From Pseudomonas sp. MN1F (GTDB lineage Bacteria > Pseudomonadota > Gammaproteobacteria > Pseudomonadales > Pseudomonadaceae): 64,000 bases of DNA. The notes under the pieces are model-generated. The model was not told where the DNA came from, made no database searches, and saw only the letters and a list, made by a program, of their open reading frames with translations. Each line of letters starts with the position of its first letter. Positions within the stretch are counted from its first letter, which is position 1. Of this stretch, positions 49,241-56,732 are shown one piece after another. The translations under genes and the position numbers were made by a program. Location of the stretch: NCBI RefSeq assembly GCF_009391885.1, contig NZ_VZII01000031.1:22523-86522 (forward strand). The letters are read 5' to 3'.

Positions 49241-50260
49241 ATGTTCGCGCTGATGCAAAGCACCCGTACCCAGTCGCTGCACCTGTTCATTGACCCGCCC
49301 ACTGGCCTCAAGGCCGTCGTGGCGATTCACAGCGAGAAATTGGGCCCGGCGGTGGGTGGTTGCCGCTACCTACCCTATGCCGATGACGAGAGCGCCATGA
49401 CCGACGCCATTCGCCTGGCCCAGGGCATGAGCTACAAGGCCGCACTGGCGGGCTTGCCGTTGGGTGGCGGCAAGGCGGTGATCATGCGCAACCCGCATGT
49501 GGAAAACCGCGCGGCACTGTTCGAGGCGTTCGGCCGTTTCATCGATACCCTGCAGGGGCGATTCATCATTGCCGTGGACAGCGGTACTTCGACCCTGGAC
49601 ATGGACTGCATCGCCCAGAGCACACCGCATGTCACCAGTACCACGGCTTCCGGCGACCCGTCACCGCATGCCGCCATGGGCGTGTTCGCTGGCATCCGTG
49701 CCACCTCTCAGGCACGCCTGGGCAGCAGCAACCTCGAAGGCCTGCGCGTGGCCGTGCAGGGGCTTGGGAATGTTGGTTATGCACTGGCCGAGCAGCTGCA
49801 TGCGGCGGGCGCGGAGTTGCTGGTCAGCGACCTGGACCCTGGCCGGGTGCGCCTGGCGGTGGAGCAGTTCAATGCTCATCCGGTAACCAATGACGCCCTG
49901 ATCAGCACCCCCTGCGATATTTTCGCGCCCTGTGGCGTTGGGCCGGTGCTCAATGGCCAGACGGTGATGCAACTGCGTTGTGCGGCGGTGGCGGGGGCGG
50001 CAAACAATCAGCTGACCACCTTGCAGGTGGCTGATCAGTTGGAGGCGCGCGGCATCTTGTATGCCCCCGACTATGTGATCAATGCCGGCGGCCTGATCTA
50101 CGTGGCGCTGAAGCATCGCGGAGGTGACCTGGGCACCATCACCGCGCACCTGGCGCGGATACCGACGCGGCTGACCGAGGTGTTCGGCCATGCCCAGGCG
50201 GAAAAGCGCTCGCCGGCCAGGGTGGCGCAGATGCTGGCCGAGCGCTTGCTGTACGGTTGA
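49241..50260 (+). CDS. Leucine/phenylalanine/valine dehydrogenase family protein
   Basis: This 339-residue NAD-dependent amino-acid dehydrogenase has the substrate domain with GGCRYLPYADDESAMTDAIRLAQGMSYKAALAGLPLGGGKAVI (catalytic Lys in GGGKAV) and a Rossmann domain with VAVQGLGNVGYALAEQLH and AGAANNQLT. It is nearest leucine dehydrogenases, which deaminate branched-chain amino acids. The frame extends open for 840 bases upstream, but the first family residue is the ATG after GGGGAGCCCGTCG. The substrate cannot be told from sequence. Confidence 0.92.
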   Translation: MFALMQSTRTQSLHLFIDPPTGLKAVVAIHSEKLGPAVGGCRYLPYADDESAMTDAIRLAQGMSYKAALAGLPLGGGKAVIMRNPHVENRAALFEAFGRFIDTLQGRFIIAVDSGTSTLDMDCIAQSTPHVTSTTASGDPSPHAAMGVFAGIRATSQARLGSSNLEGLRVAVQGLGNVGYALAEQLHAAGAELLVSDLDPGRVRLAVEQFNAHPVTNDALISTPCDIFAPCGVGPVLNGQTVMQLRCAAVAGAANNQLTTLQVADQLEARGILYAPDYVINAGGLIYVALKHRGGDLGTITAHLARIPTRLTEVFGHAQAEKRSPARVAQMLAERLLYG

Positions 50261-50280
50261 GGGCCCGGCTGCAGGGTGCC

Positions 50281-51156
50281 TCAATCATGCATCAGCCATG
50301 GCCTCAGGTCCTTGAGGTTGGCGACCACGATCTGTTGCGCTTCAGGGCTGGTCGCCACATTGCGTGGGTCGATCTGATAACGCTGCAGCACATACTTCAC
50401 CAGAGCCCTGCGGCTAGGCACGACCAGCTGCCCTTCAATCATGCCGAAGTCGGCTTCGATGATCGCCTTCTGCGCCTCGCTCAAACGCCCATCGGGCTCG
50501 AAGATCACCGGAATCTCGGCATTCCAGTCTTCGTCCTGTGCCCGGGTGTTGGGTGACTCATCCAGCAGGTCCGGCTGCCCGCGCAAACGGCTGAGTACGA
50601 AGTCGCGATATTGGCCGTTCTTTTCACAGTACGCCCGCACATGCCAGCGCATGCCGGTGTAGACCAACGTGTGCGGCGCGATGAGGCGCACCTCGACATT
50701 TGGCGTGTTGAGTGACACGTACTCGGTTTCCAGGCGCAGGCCTTCACGGCAGGCCTTGAGCAGGGGGCGCAGAACCTCCGGCCGAATGGGCCGGTCCGGC
50801 ACCTCCAGCACCTTGGTGTGGGCATAGGCCAGTGCCAGGCCGTCAATGTGCGGGGCGCGTTCACCGTTCTGATACAGCAGGTGCAAGTAAGCGCTTGCGC
50901 TGTCCTCGATGAACTTGGGCTTGAACTGCTTGCTGGGTACATAACCCTTGAGCTGTTTGTCATACGCCAGATTCTTCGGCGCATGCTCGGTGATGTAGGT
51001 ATTGATGTCCTTGGATGCCTGCTGCCGGCTGATGCCGAAACTCTGCATCAGATGGCCGGTGGTCAGGCGGCCTTCCCACCAGGCGACGGTCTCGATCAGC
51101 TTGTAGCGCAGTGCCAGGTCCCAGCGTACCTGCTCGACGGTTTGCTTGCGTTTCAT
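50281..51156 (-). CDS. BrxR/CapW-type WYL-domain transcriptional regulator
   Basis: This 291-residue protein has the wHTH-WYL-WCX layout of BrxR/CapW repressors. N-terminus: RWDLALRYKLIETVAWWEGRLTTGHLMQSFGISRQQASKDIN, typical of that group. WYL domain (about 115-205): APHTLVYTGMRWHVRAYCEKNGQYRDFVLSRLRG, with the ligand-contact Arg and Tyr positions intact. C-terminal domain about 215-285. BrxR and CapW usually regulate BREX or CBASS defence operons, but no such genes lie in this window. It is divergent from a small membrane-protein gene, and a long inverted repeat lies upstream. Confidence 0.88.
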   Translation of the reverse strand: MKRKQTVEQVRWDLALRYKLIETVAWWEGRLTTGHLMQSFGISRQQASKDINTYITEHAPKNLAYDKQLKGYVPSKQFKPKFIEDSASAYLHLLYQNGERAPHIDGLALAYAHTKVLEVPDRPIRPEVLRPLLKACREGLRLETEYVSLNTPNVEVRLIAPHTLVYTGMRWHVRAYCEKNGQYRDFVLSRLRGQPDLLDESPNTRAQDEDWNAEIPVIFEPDGRLSEAQKAIIEADFGMIEGQLVVPSRRALVKYVLQRYQIDPRNVATSPEAQQIVVANLKDLRPWLMHD

Positions 51157-51505
51157 GGCCTCTCCTGAGAAAGCATGCCGGGCGGCATATCGAAAGCGTG
51201 ATTATGTGTAAAGTTTAAGGTCACGTCTATCGTATGGTCTTGTCATGATCTTGACCTTACGTGTTTTTGGGTCGCGCCCGGTGCATTGGCCCATCACATG
51301 CCTTTGCTGCTTGGACGGCTCCCTTTGGTGGTGATGTCAAAAAGCTACTTTTGCTCCGGATGCCCTACCCGAAAACCGCTTCCTTGAAGCCTCCCAACGT
51401 GCATGAGTAGTTTACCTGTATAAGTCTACATTCTAGATCTGTCTTCAAACTCTACATATATTCTCCTCGTCTTCAGGGCACATCGGCTCACTCAAGGAAA
51501 AGGAA
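51157..51505. other. 349-bp AT-richer control region with inverted repeat, no gene
   Basis: This gap between the divergent WYL gene and a small membrane-protein gene has visibly lower GC than its neighbours. It has an inverted repeat TAAGGTCA (51216-51223) and TGACCTTA (51252-51259) with a 28-bp spacer, about 60 bp before the WYL start, a probable autoregulatory site. The right half contains TTTACC-N17-TAGATC and TATATT boxes near 51410-51465 that could be promoters. I see no gene in it. Confidence 0.6.
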
Positions 51506-51763
51506 ATGGGTATGTGGGAAGTGATTGCGACAGGTGCAGTTGTGGTGATGGGCATCATTCTGCTGGTGCTGCTGTATCAGAGTTTGAGGCTGCACGAACT
51601 GTGGAAGATGGGGCTTGCCTGCCAGAAGAACGCGCGTTGGGCGCAGATCTGGGAGGCAGAGAACCGCGAGCTGCGCTCGGCGCTGCGCGCAGAGCAGGCA
51701 CAGATCGAGCAACTGCAGAGGAAGGTGGTGCTTTTGCAGGAGTTGATCCCGGCCCAAGGGTAA
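51506..51763 (+). CDS. Small membrane protein with coiled coil, unknown family
   Basis: This 85-residue protein has one N-terminal transmembrane helix (about 5-24) followed by a charged helical region (AENRELRSALRAEQAQIEQLQRKVVLLQELI) with heptad pattern, predicting a coiled coil. The ATG follows AAGGAAAAGGAA, a strong ribosome binding site. I do not recognise the family. It is divergent from the BrxR/CapW-type gene and followed by a terminator. Confidence 0.7.
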   Translation: MGMWEVIATGAVVVMGIILLVLLYQSLRLHELWKMGLACQKNARWAQIWEAENRELRSALRAEQAQIEQLQRKVVLLQELIPAQG

Positions 51764-51886
51764 GGAAGGGGCATGAAAAGACGTGAGCGGATCAAGGTTT
51801 GCTGCGGGCATACGTGCCGTGAGCCGAGCGAAGGTGGCCGGTGTCTAGCCCCTCGCCTCGAATCGCACGGTTGCAACGCTTTCGAG

Positions 51887-51909
51887 GGGGGCTTACTCGC
51901 CCCCTTTTT
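51887..51909 (+). terminator. Rho-independent terminator
   Basis: GGGGGC-TTACTC-GCCCCC followed by TTTTT, 120 bp after the small membrane-protein stop. The loop includes the stop codon of the convergent yebG-like gene. Confidence 0.8.
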
Positions 51910-52159
51910 CCGCTGTATCCAGGTCAGCCAACGCCGCCGCATTGCTCTTGAACGCCGCAGCAAACACCGCTCGGTTCTTGGCCATGAAGATGCTTGCCTC
52001 TTCGGCAATGTTTTCATCCAGCCCAGGTACATGTTTCACCAGAACCTGAGTAAGCACCTCGGCCAGTTCCAGCATCTGGTCATGGGCGTCTGCGAGTTTG
52101 CGGTCCAAGAACGTGGTCTCCAAATCGCGCGTGCTGCGGTAAAGAATCTCAACAGCCAT
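51893..52159 (-). CDS. yebG: YebG-family SOS-induced protein
   Basis: This 88-residue protein matches the YebG family: MAVEILYRSTRDLETTFLDRKLADAHDQMLELAEVL, then EEASIFMAKNRAVFAAAFKS. YebG is an SOS-regulated protein of unknown mechanism in DNA damage response. A consensus LexA box lies 104 bp upstream, supporting the call. It is convergent with the small membrane-protein gene. Confidence 0.85.
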   Translation of the reverse strand: MAVEILYRSTRDLETTFLDRKLADAHDQMLELAEVLTQVLVKHVPGLDENIAEEASIFMAKNRAVFAAAFKSNAAALADLDTAEKGGE

Positions 52160-52262
52160 ACGAGGCCTCTCGGTCAGTGGTAGCAGGGGGCGCTTTCGTG
52201 CGCCTGCTGCTTTGCGGTTCAGTTGCTATCCAGGCAGTCGGGCAGAATGCCATTACCTGATA

Positions 52263-52278
52263 CTGTATCGATATACAG
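52263..52278. promoter_or_regulatory. LexA (SOS) box
   Basis: CTGTATCGATATACAG is an exact CTGT-N8-ACAG LexA box; the surrounding arms TACTGTAT and ATACAGTA are perfect 8-bp inverted repeats. It is 104 bp from the yebG-like start and 179 bp from psiE, so yebG is the likely target. The rest of the 297-bp gap has no gene that I can support. Confidence 0.88.
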
Positions 52279-52456
52279 TAATGGCAAGGCAGTCATTTCG
52301 CAACCAGAAATTGTAGCTGTGCTGAATTCGCACGCCGCCCGTGCCTTGCGGCAATCGGTCGCCTTCCAAGGCAGGGGCCTGGCCCTTTAACTGCATGGCA
52401 CAAGCGTCACAGGCGTGACGCATCATCCTTCATGTCGTATCGGGGAATCGCACATC

Positions 52457-52927
52457 GTGGATATCAAATGGGCTGAAAAACTGCGCAAGGGCCTGCACGG
52501 CTCGGCCGACGCGCTGGGCAACCTGTGTGTGGAAGCGTTCCACTACCTGGCGCTGTTCGGCATTGGCGCGATTACCGCCTACGCGGCGGTTGTGACCTTC
52601 CTGGACATGCTCGGCAAGGGTGGGGTCAGCGTCGATGACATCCTGCTGCTGTTCATCTACCTGGAGCTCGGGGCGATGGTCGGTATCTACTTCAAGACCA
52701 ACCACATGCCGATCCGCTTCCTGCTGTATGTGGCGATCACCGCGCTGACGCGCCTGCTGATCGGCGATGTGTCGCACCACAAGGCGCCGGACGAAGGGCT
52801 GCTGTACGTGTGCGGGGGCATCTTGCTGCTGGCGTTCTCGATCCTGGTGGTGCGCTACGCCTCGTACCGCTACCCCTCGACCAAGGTGCTGGACGCCAGC
52901 GGCAATGAGGTGGAGGAGGGCAAGTAG
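52457..52927 (+). CDS. psiE: Phosphate-starvation-inducible PsiE-family membrane protein
   Basis: This 156-residue protein has four transmembrane helices and typical PsiE segments: VEAFHYLALFGIGAITAYAAV, LLLFIYLELGAMVGIYFKTNHMPIRFLLYVAITALTRLLIGD and LLYVCGGILLLAFSILVVRYASYRYPS. The start is a GTG (VDIKWAEKL, read as MDIKWAEKL); a GTG 14 codons upstream is possible. Function is unknown; E. coli psiE responds to phosphate starvation. Confidence 0.88.
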   Translation: MDIKWAEKLRKGLHGSADALGNLCVEAFHYLALFGIGAITAYAAVVTFLDMLGKGGVSVDDILLLFIYLELGAMVGIYFKTNHMPIRFLLYVAITALTRLLIGDVSHHKAPDEGLLYVCGGILLLAFSILVVRYASYRYPSTKVLDASGNEVEEGK

Positions 52928-52930
52928 CCC

Positions 52931-53233
52931 TCAGTTGGCCAGGCCGACGGCCGTCAGGTGACAAGGCTCGTGGTGGCTGCCACGGGTCAGCGCGGCGAGG
53001 ACCTGCAACGGGTTCTGCCCCAGTTCGATCGCAAGGCCCAGGCGGATGCTGTCGATGACCCGTTGCAGGCGCACCGGGTCGTTGCGCTGGGCCTGGCTGA
53101 TCAGGCGCTTGGCGACCACGCCGGCGTCGTCGGAAAGGGTCAGCATGATGCTGCCGTCCAGCCGTTCGATACTCAGGTTGACCCGGTATTCCGGGGCGAA
53201 GGCGGCGCTGATCTGTTCGAATGGGTTGTTCAT
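52931..53233 (-). CDS. DUF3509 protein (pseudomonad-specific)
   Basis: This 100-residue protein matches DUF3509: MNNPFEQISAAFAPEYRVNLSIERLDGSIMLTLSD, then VAKRLISQAQRNDPVRLQRVIDSIRLGLAIELG. It is cytoplasmic with a mixed alpha-beta pattern. DUF3509 is confined to Pseudomonas and relatives and has no known function. Its stop is 4 bp from the psiE stop (convergent). Confidence 0.85.
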   Translation of the reverse strand: MNNPFEQISAAFAPEYRVNLSIERLDGSIMLTLSDDAGVVAKRLISQAQRNDPVRLQRVIDSIRLGLAIELGQNPLQVLAALTRGSHHEPCHLTAVGLAN

Positions 53234-53316
53234 GGTCGGGGTCTGCAATGAATGACTGCAGAAATTGACCGGAAAACCCGCAGGTTGGTTCACGCCCATT
53301 GATCGCTGCAAACGAA

Positions 53317-53340
53317 AACGCCCGGCACAGGCCGGGCGTT
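53317..53340 (-). terminator. Terminator of the HPF-like gene
   Basis: AACGCCCGGC-ACAG-GCCGGGCGTT, a perfect 10-bp stem; the minus strand continues TTTTCGTTT. It ends the HPF-like gene 18 bp upstream. Confidence 0.85.
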
Positions 53341-53358
53341 GTTGGTTCTTGCAGATGG

Positions 53359-53706
53359 TCAGGCCTCGGGGTCACTCAGTTCCAGTGCACCGCGCTTGCT
53401 GCGCAGCTTGCCGTAGAAGTGTTCCAGCGCATTGTTCAGCTTGCTGGCGGCACCGTCGACCGCCAGGTCCAGTGAGGTGGCGGTATGGGTCACGGAAATC
53501 GGCTGATGGCCTTTCGGGCGAGCCTCCAACTGGCAGCGTTTGTCATGTAGGCCGGGCTTGGCGCCGTTCTCGTCGCGCAGATGCACCTCGATGCGGGTGA
53601 GGTCGTCGTCATAGCGTTCGAGGGTGGCTTCCAGCGTACTGCGGACCCACTCGTTGAGACGGATGTTGCCTTCGATATGGTTGCTGCTGTTGACCTGGAT
53701 TTGCAT
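53359..53706 (-). CDS. HPF/RaiA-family ribosome-associated protein
   Basis: This 115-residue S30AE-family protein resembles hibernation factor HPF/RaiA: MQIQVNSSNHIEGNIRLNEWVRSTLEATLERYDDDLTRIEVHLRDENG, then LDLAVDGAASKLNNALEHFYGKLRSKRG. It should bind the ribosomal decoding region in stationary phase. It is a short stand-alone form, not the rpoN-linked hpf. A good terminator follows. Confidence 0.87.
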   Translation of the reverse strand: MQIQVNSSNHIEGNIRLNEWVRSTLEATLERYDDDLTRIEVHLRDENGAKPGLHDKRCQLEARPKGHQPISVTHTATSLDLAVDGAASKLNNALEHFYGKLRSKRGALELSDPEA

Positions 53707-53926
53707 GATTCCAATCCTTATTCAGCTTGCTCGCATGGAGGCGTGCCTAGGCCATTGAGGGCCTTGGTATTTCTGCGCCTCTTGACTCTAAGGTCAGGCA
53801 ACGGCGAGACGAATACAACCCCTTTTTGAAAATAAATTTGTTGTTGCAAATTCAGTAGAGGGGTTCGCCGCGACCCTTGCAGCGCCTGTCGGCGAACACC
53901 CGACAGCCCCCATAGAGATTTTGCTT

Positions 53927-53943
53927 ATGAGAATTAAACTCAT
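53927..53943. promoter_or_regulatory. Putative Fur box of the iron-uptake operon
   Basis: ATGAG-AATTAAA-CTCAT is a dyad within the AT-rich stretch GCTTATGAGAATTAAACTCA that resembles Fur boxes (with the GAGAAT hexamer). It lies 33 bp before the first gene of an iron operon, where a Fur-regulated promoter is expected. The remaining 220 bp before it holds no gene. Confidence 0.65.
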
Positions 53944-53976
53944 TACTATTGCATCCCCACTCCCCGGACCCTCGCC

Positions 53977-54282
53977 ATGAAACGCTCCGCCGCCGGACCC
54001 CCTCTCAGCTATCGCCTGGCCGTGGTTTCACGCAGCCTGGCGGCGGTGCTGGGCGGCTATCTGCTGGCGTCGTCGATCAGTGTCTGCCTGGCCCTGCTGC
54101 TGCCATTGCCCCAGGTCGACGCCACGCTGACCGGCCTGATGCTCTCGTTCGTGTTCTACCTGCTGGCCTTCATCTGGTGCTTCGCCTGCCGCAGCGCCTT
54201 GCGTGCCTGGCTTGGCGTGCTACTGCCGAGCCTGGTGCTGGGGCTGCTCGGTGGGTTCGCCTACTGGATGAAAAACCCATGA
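53977..54282 (+). CDS. DUF3649 iron-uptake-associated membrane protein
   Basis: This 101-residue protein has three transmembrane helices (about 14-42, 48-70 and 76-98). It matches DUF3649, a family that precedes PepSY-type iron reductase genes. The start of the next gene overlaps its stop (ATGA). First gene of the operon behind the Fur box. Confidence 0.83.
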   Translation: MKRSAAGPPLSYRLAVVSRSLAAVLGGYLLASSISVCLALLLPLPQVDATLTGLMLSFVFYLLAFIWCFACRSALRAWLGVLLPSLVLGLLGGFAYWMKNP

Positions 54283-55856
54283 AGGAAGGCTTCCGCCAGG
54301 CCATGGCCTGGCTGCACACCTGGACCGGCCTGATCTTCGGCTGGCTGCTGTTCGCCATCTTTCTCACTGGCACCTTGTCGTATTTCAAGCAGGAGGTCAG
54401 CCACTGGGCGCAGCCGGAAGTGCGCCGCCATGCGCTCGACCCGGTCGCCAGCCTGGGCCTGGCCCAGCGCTATCTGGAGAGCAACGCCGCGCACTCGGGC
54501 AGCTGGATGATCCGCCTGCCGAGCGAGCGCGACGCCGCCTTGAGCGTGGGCTGGCGTGACCCCGAGGGCGGGCGCCGGGGCTTTGTCAGGAAGGCTCTGG
54601 ACGCACAGAACGGGCAGCCGGTCGCGGCGCGTGACAGCCGTGGCGGCGAGTTCTTCTACCGCTTCCATTTCGAACTGCAGATGCCGTATCCGTGGGGCCG
54701 CTGGCTGTCGACACTGTGCGCCTTCATCATGCTGCTGGGGCTGGTCACCGGGATCATCACCCACAAGAAGCTCTTCAAGGAGTTCTTCACTTTCCGCCCT
54801 GGCAAGGGCCAGCGCTCGTGGCTGGATGGCCACAACGCCATCGGCGTGCTGGTGCTGCCGTTCCACCTGATGATCAGCTACAGCAGCCTGGTGCTGTTCA
54901 TGTACATGGTCATGCCGGCCAGCATCATGGCCAGCTATGGCAATACCAGCGGTTATTTCAATGACCTGTTCGGCCGCGACGAGGCGCCGAAGGTGGCCAA
55001 TGTCGCCACGCCATTGGTGCCGCTGGCGAACCTCTATGCCAAGGTCCAGGCGCAAGTGCCGGGGGCGCGCATGGGCTTCATCCAGGTACAGAACGCGGGT
55101 GATCGCAACGCACGGGTTACCTTTACCCAGTCGTCGGCGGACAACGTCCCCTATAAGCGCAGTGCCAGCTGGACCTTCGATGGTGCCACCGGCGAACTGC
55201 TGCAACAGGGCGCACCGGAAAGCGCCACGATGTTGACCTCTTTCAGTTTCGCGGGCCTGCACATGGGCAATTACGCCGGGCCCTGGCTGCGCTGGTTGTA
55301 CTTCGCCTTCGGGCTCGCCGGCACGGCGGTGATCGGCACCGGCCTGGTGATGTGGCTGGGCAAGCGCCAGCTCAAGCATGCCAAGAGTGAACGCCTGCCG
55401 GGCGAACTGCGCCTGGTCGAAGTGCTCAACATCGCCAGCATGAGCGGCCTGGTCCTGGCCGTGGCCGGCTTCTTCTGGTCCAACCGGTTGCTGCCGGTGG
55501 CACTGCAAGGACGGGCCGACTGGGAGGTGAACACGTTCTTCCTGGTCTGGCTGGCGTCGCTGCTGCATGCCGTGCTGCGCCCGGGGCGCAAGGCCTGGGC
55601 CGAGCAACTGGCACTGGGCGCACTGGCTTTCGCCCTGTTGCCCTTGCTCAACGCCCTGAGCACCGGTCAAGGCTTGAACGTCTCTGTGCCAGCTGGCGAC
55701 TGGGCCATGGCCGGGTTCGACCTTGCCGCCCTGGCGTGTGGGCTGTTCCTGGCCTGGGTTGCGAGCAAGATGCTGCGCCCACCGAAGCCCGTCGCAAAAT
55801 GTGCGCCGAAGGCGGCCAAGGTTTCGCCCGAAAGGGTCGAGGTGCAGCGATGCTGA
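54279..55856 (+). CDS. PepSY-domain membrane protein, putative siderophore-iron reductase
   Basis: This 525-residue inner-membrane protein has PepSY_TM features: N-terminal helix WLHTWTGLIFGWLLFAIFLTGTLSYF (His-containing), GRWLSTLCAFIMLLGLVTGIITHKK, GHNAIGVLVLPFHLMISYSSLVLFMY and four C-terminal helices. Conserved His in membrane segments may hold haem. Relatives reduce ferric siderophores in the periplasm. It is coupled to the DUF3649 gene before it and the DUF3325 gene after it (7-bp overlap). Confidence 0.87.
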   Translation: MKEGFRQAMAWLHTWTGLIFGWLLFAIFLTGTLSYFKQEVSHWAQPEVRRHALDPVASLGLAQRYLESNAAHSGSWMIRLPSERDAALSVGWRDPEGGRRGFVRKALDAQNGQPVAARDSRGGEFFYRFHFELQMPYPWGRWLSTLCAFIMLLGLVTGIITHKKLFKEFFTFRPGKGQRSWLDGHNAIGVLVLPFHLMISYSSLVLFMYMVMPASIMASYGNTSGYFNDLFGRDEAPKVANVATPLVPLANLYAKVQAQVPGARMGFIQVQNAGDRNARVTFTQSSADNVPYKRSASWTFDGATGELLQQGAPESATMLTSFSFAGLHMGNYAGPWLRWLYFAFGLAGTAVIGTGLVMWLGKRQLKHAKSERLPGELRLVEVLNIASMSGLVLAVAGFFWSNRLLPVALQGRADWEVNTFFLVWLASLLHAVLRPGRKAWAEQLALGALAFALLPLLNALSTGQGLNVSVPAGDWAMAGFDLAALACGLFLAWVASKMLRPPKPVAKCAPKAAKVSPERVEVQRC

Positions 55857-56176
55857 GCATTGCCCTGATCGGTTTCGCCGGTTTCGCCGCGCTGTGCCTG
55901 GCGATGGAAAAGCACTTCAGCGAGCTGCTCAAGCGCAAGCCTGGCCACGGTCAGTTGCGTGCATTGCGCGTTGGCGGCTGGCTGCTGCTGATGCTGTCGC
56001 TGGTCCTCTGCGTTCAATGGCGTGGTTGGGCTCATGGTCTGGTGGAGTGGTTCGCGCTGTTGATGGCCGGCGTCACTCTTTGGGTGTTCGGCTTGCCCTA
56101 TTTGCCACGTGTGCTGCTGGGCCTGGCTGCTGTCAGCCTGGTGCTGGGCCCACTGTTGGCCGTGTTTGCCGGGTGA
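55850..56176 (+). CDS. DUF3325 membrane protein
   Basis: This 108-residue protein has three to four transmembrane helices and matches DUF3325, which accompanies PepSY iron-reductase genes. It carries MEKHFSELLKRKPGHGQLR, typical of the family. It overlaps the preceding gene by 7 bp, and the sigma-factor gene follows after 4 bp. Confidence 0.82.
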   Translation: MLSIALIGFAGFAALCLAMEKHFSELLKRKPGHGQLRALRVGGWLLLMLSLVLCVQWRGWAHGLVEWFALLMAGVTLWVFGLPYLPRVLLGLAAVSLVLGPLLAVFAG

Positions 56177-56180
56177 TGCC

Positions 56181-56732
56181 ATGAGCGAAACCGACAGCGA
56201 AAGCACCCGCGCGCGTTTCGTCGAGGTGTTCCAGGCCCAGCGTGCGCGCATGGAGGCGCTGGTCAGCCGCCGGGTCGGCTGCCGTGCCACCGCGTCCGAC
56301 CTGGTCCAGGAGCTGTTCCTGCGCTTCTGGCGCCGCCCCGAGGTCAAGGTCGAGGCGCTCGACACTTACCTGTTGCGCTGTGCCGGTAACCTGGCCATCG
56401 ATCACCTGCGCAGTGAGGGCAGCCGAGAACGCGTCGCTGAAGCCTTGCTACCGCTGGGTGAAGCGGGCCAGGCCCAGGCGCCGGAGCAGGCCGTCGAGGT
56501 CGATCATGACCTGCAGCGTGTGGAAGCCGCCCTGCGAGCGCTGCCTGAGCGCACCCGGCAGATCTTTTTGCTCAACCGCGTCCACGGCTGCAAGTACGGT
56601 GAAATCGCCAACGCCATGCAGCTTTCCCAGAGCAGCGTGGAGAAGCATATGATGCGCGCCCTCGAAGCGTGCAAGGCGAGTGTTGCCGAGCCCGCGACCT
56701 TCACTCGCAGGCCTGGGAGCGCCCGCCGATGA
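56181..56732 (+). CDS. FecI-type ECF sigma factor
   Basis: This 183-residue ECF sigma factor has region 2 (ASDLVQELFLRFWRRPEVK, then YLLRCAGNLAIDHLRSEG) and region 4 (LRALPERTRQIFLLNRVHGCKYGEIANAMQLSQSSVEKHMMRAL). It belongs to the iron-starvation FecI group and should transcribe the fecA-like receptor gene downstream. Its stop overlaps the fecR-like start (ATGA). Confidence 0.93.
   Translation: MSETDSESTRARFVEVFQAQRARMEALVSRRVGCRATASDLVQELFLRFWRRPEVKVEALDTYLLRCAGNLAIDHLRSEGSRERVAEALLPLGEAGQAQAPEQAVEVDHDLQRVEAALRALPERTRQIFLLNRVHGCKYGEIANAMQLSQSSVEKHMMRALEACKASVAEPATFTRRPGSARR

Noticed and set aside
51773..52183. 136-codon plus-strand frame after the small membrane-protein gene, with a good ribosome binding site
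   Set aside because: Most of it is antisense to the yebG homologue and it runs through a terminator; the first 40 codons show no recognisable protein. A very short peptide cannot be excluded.
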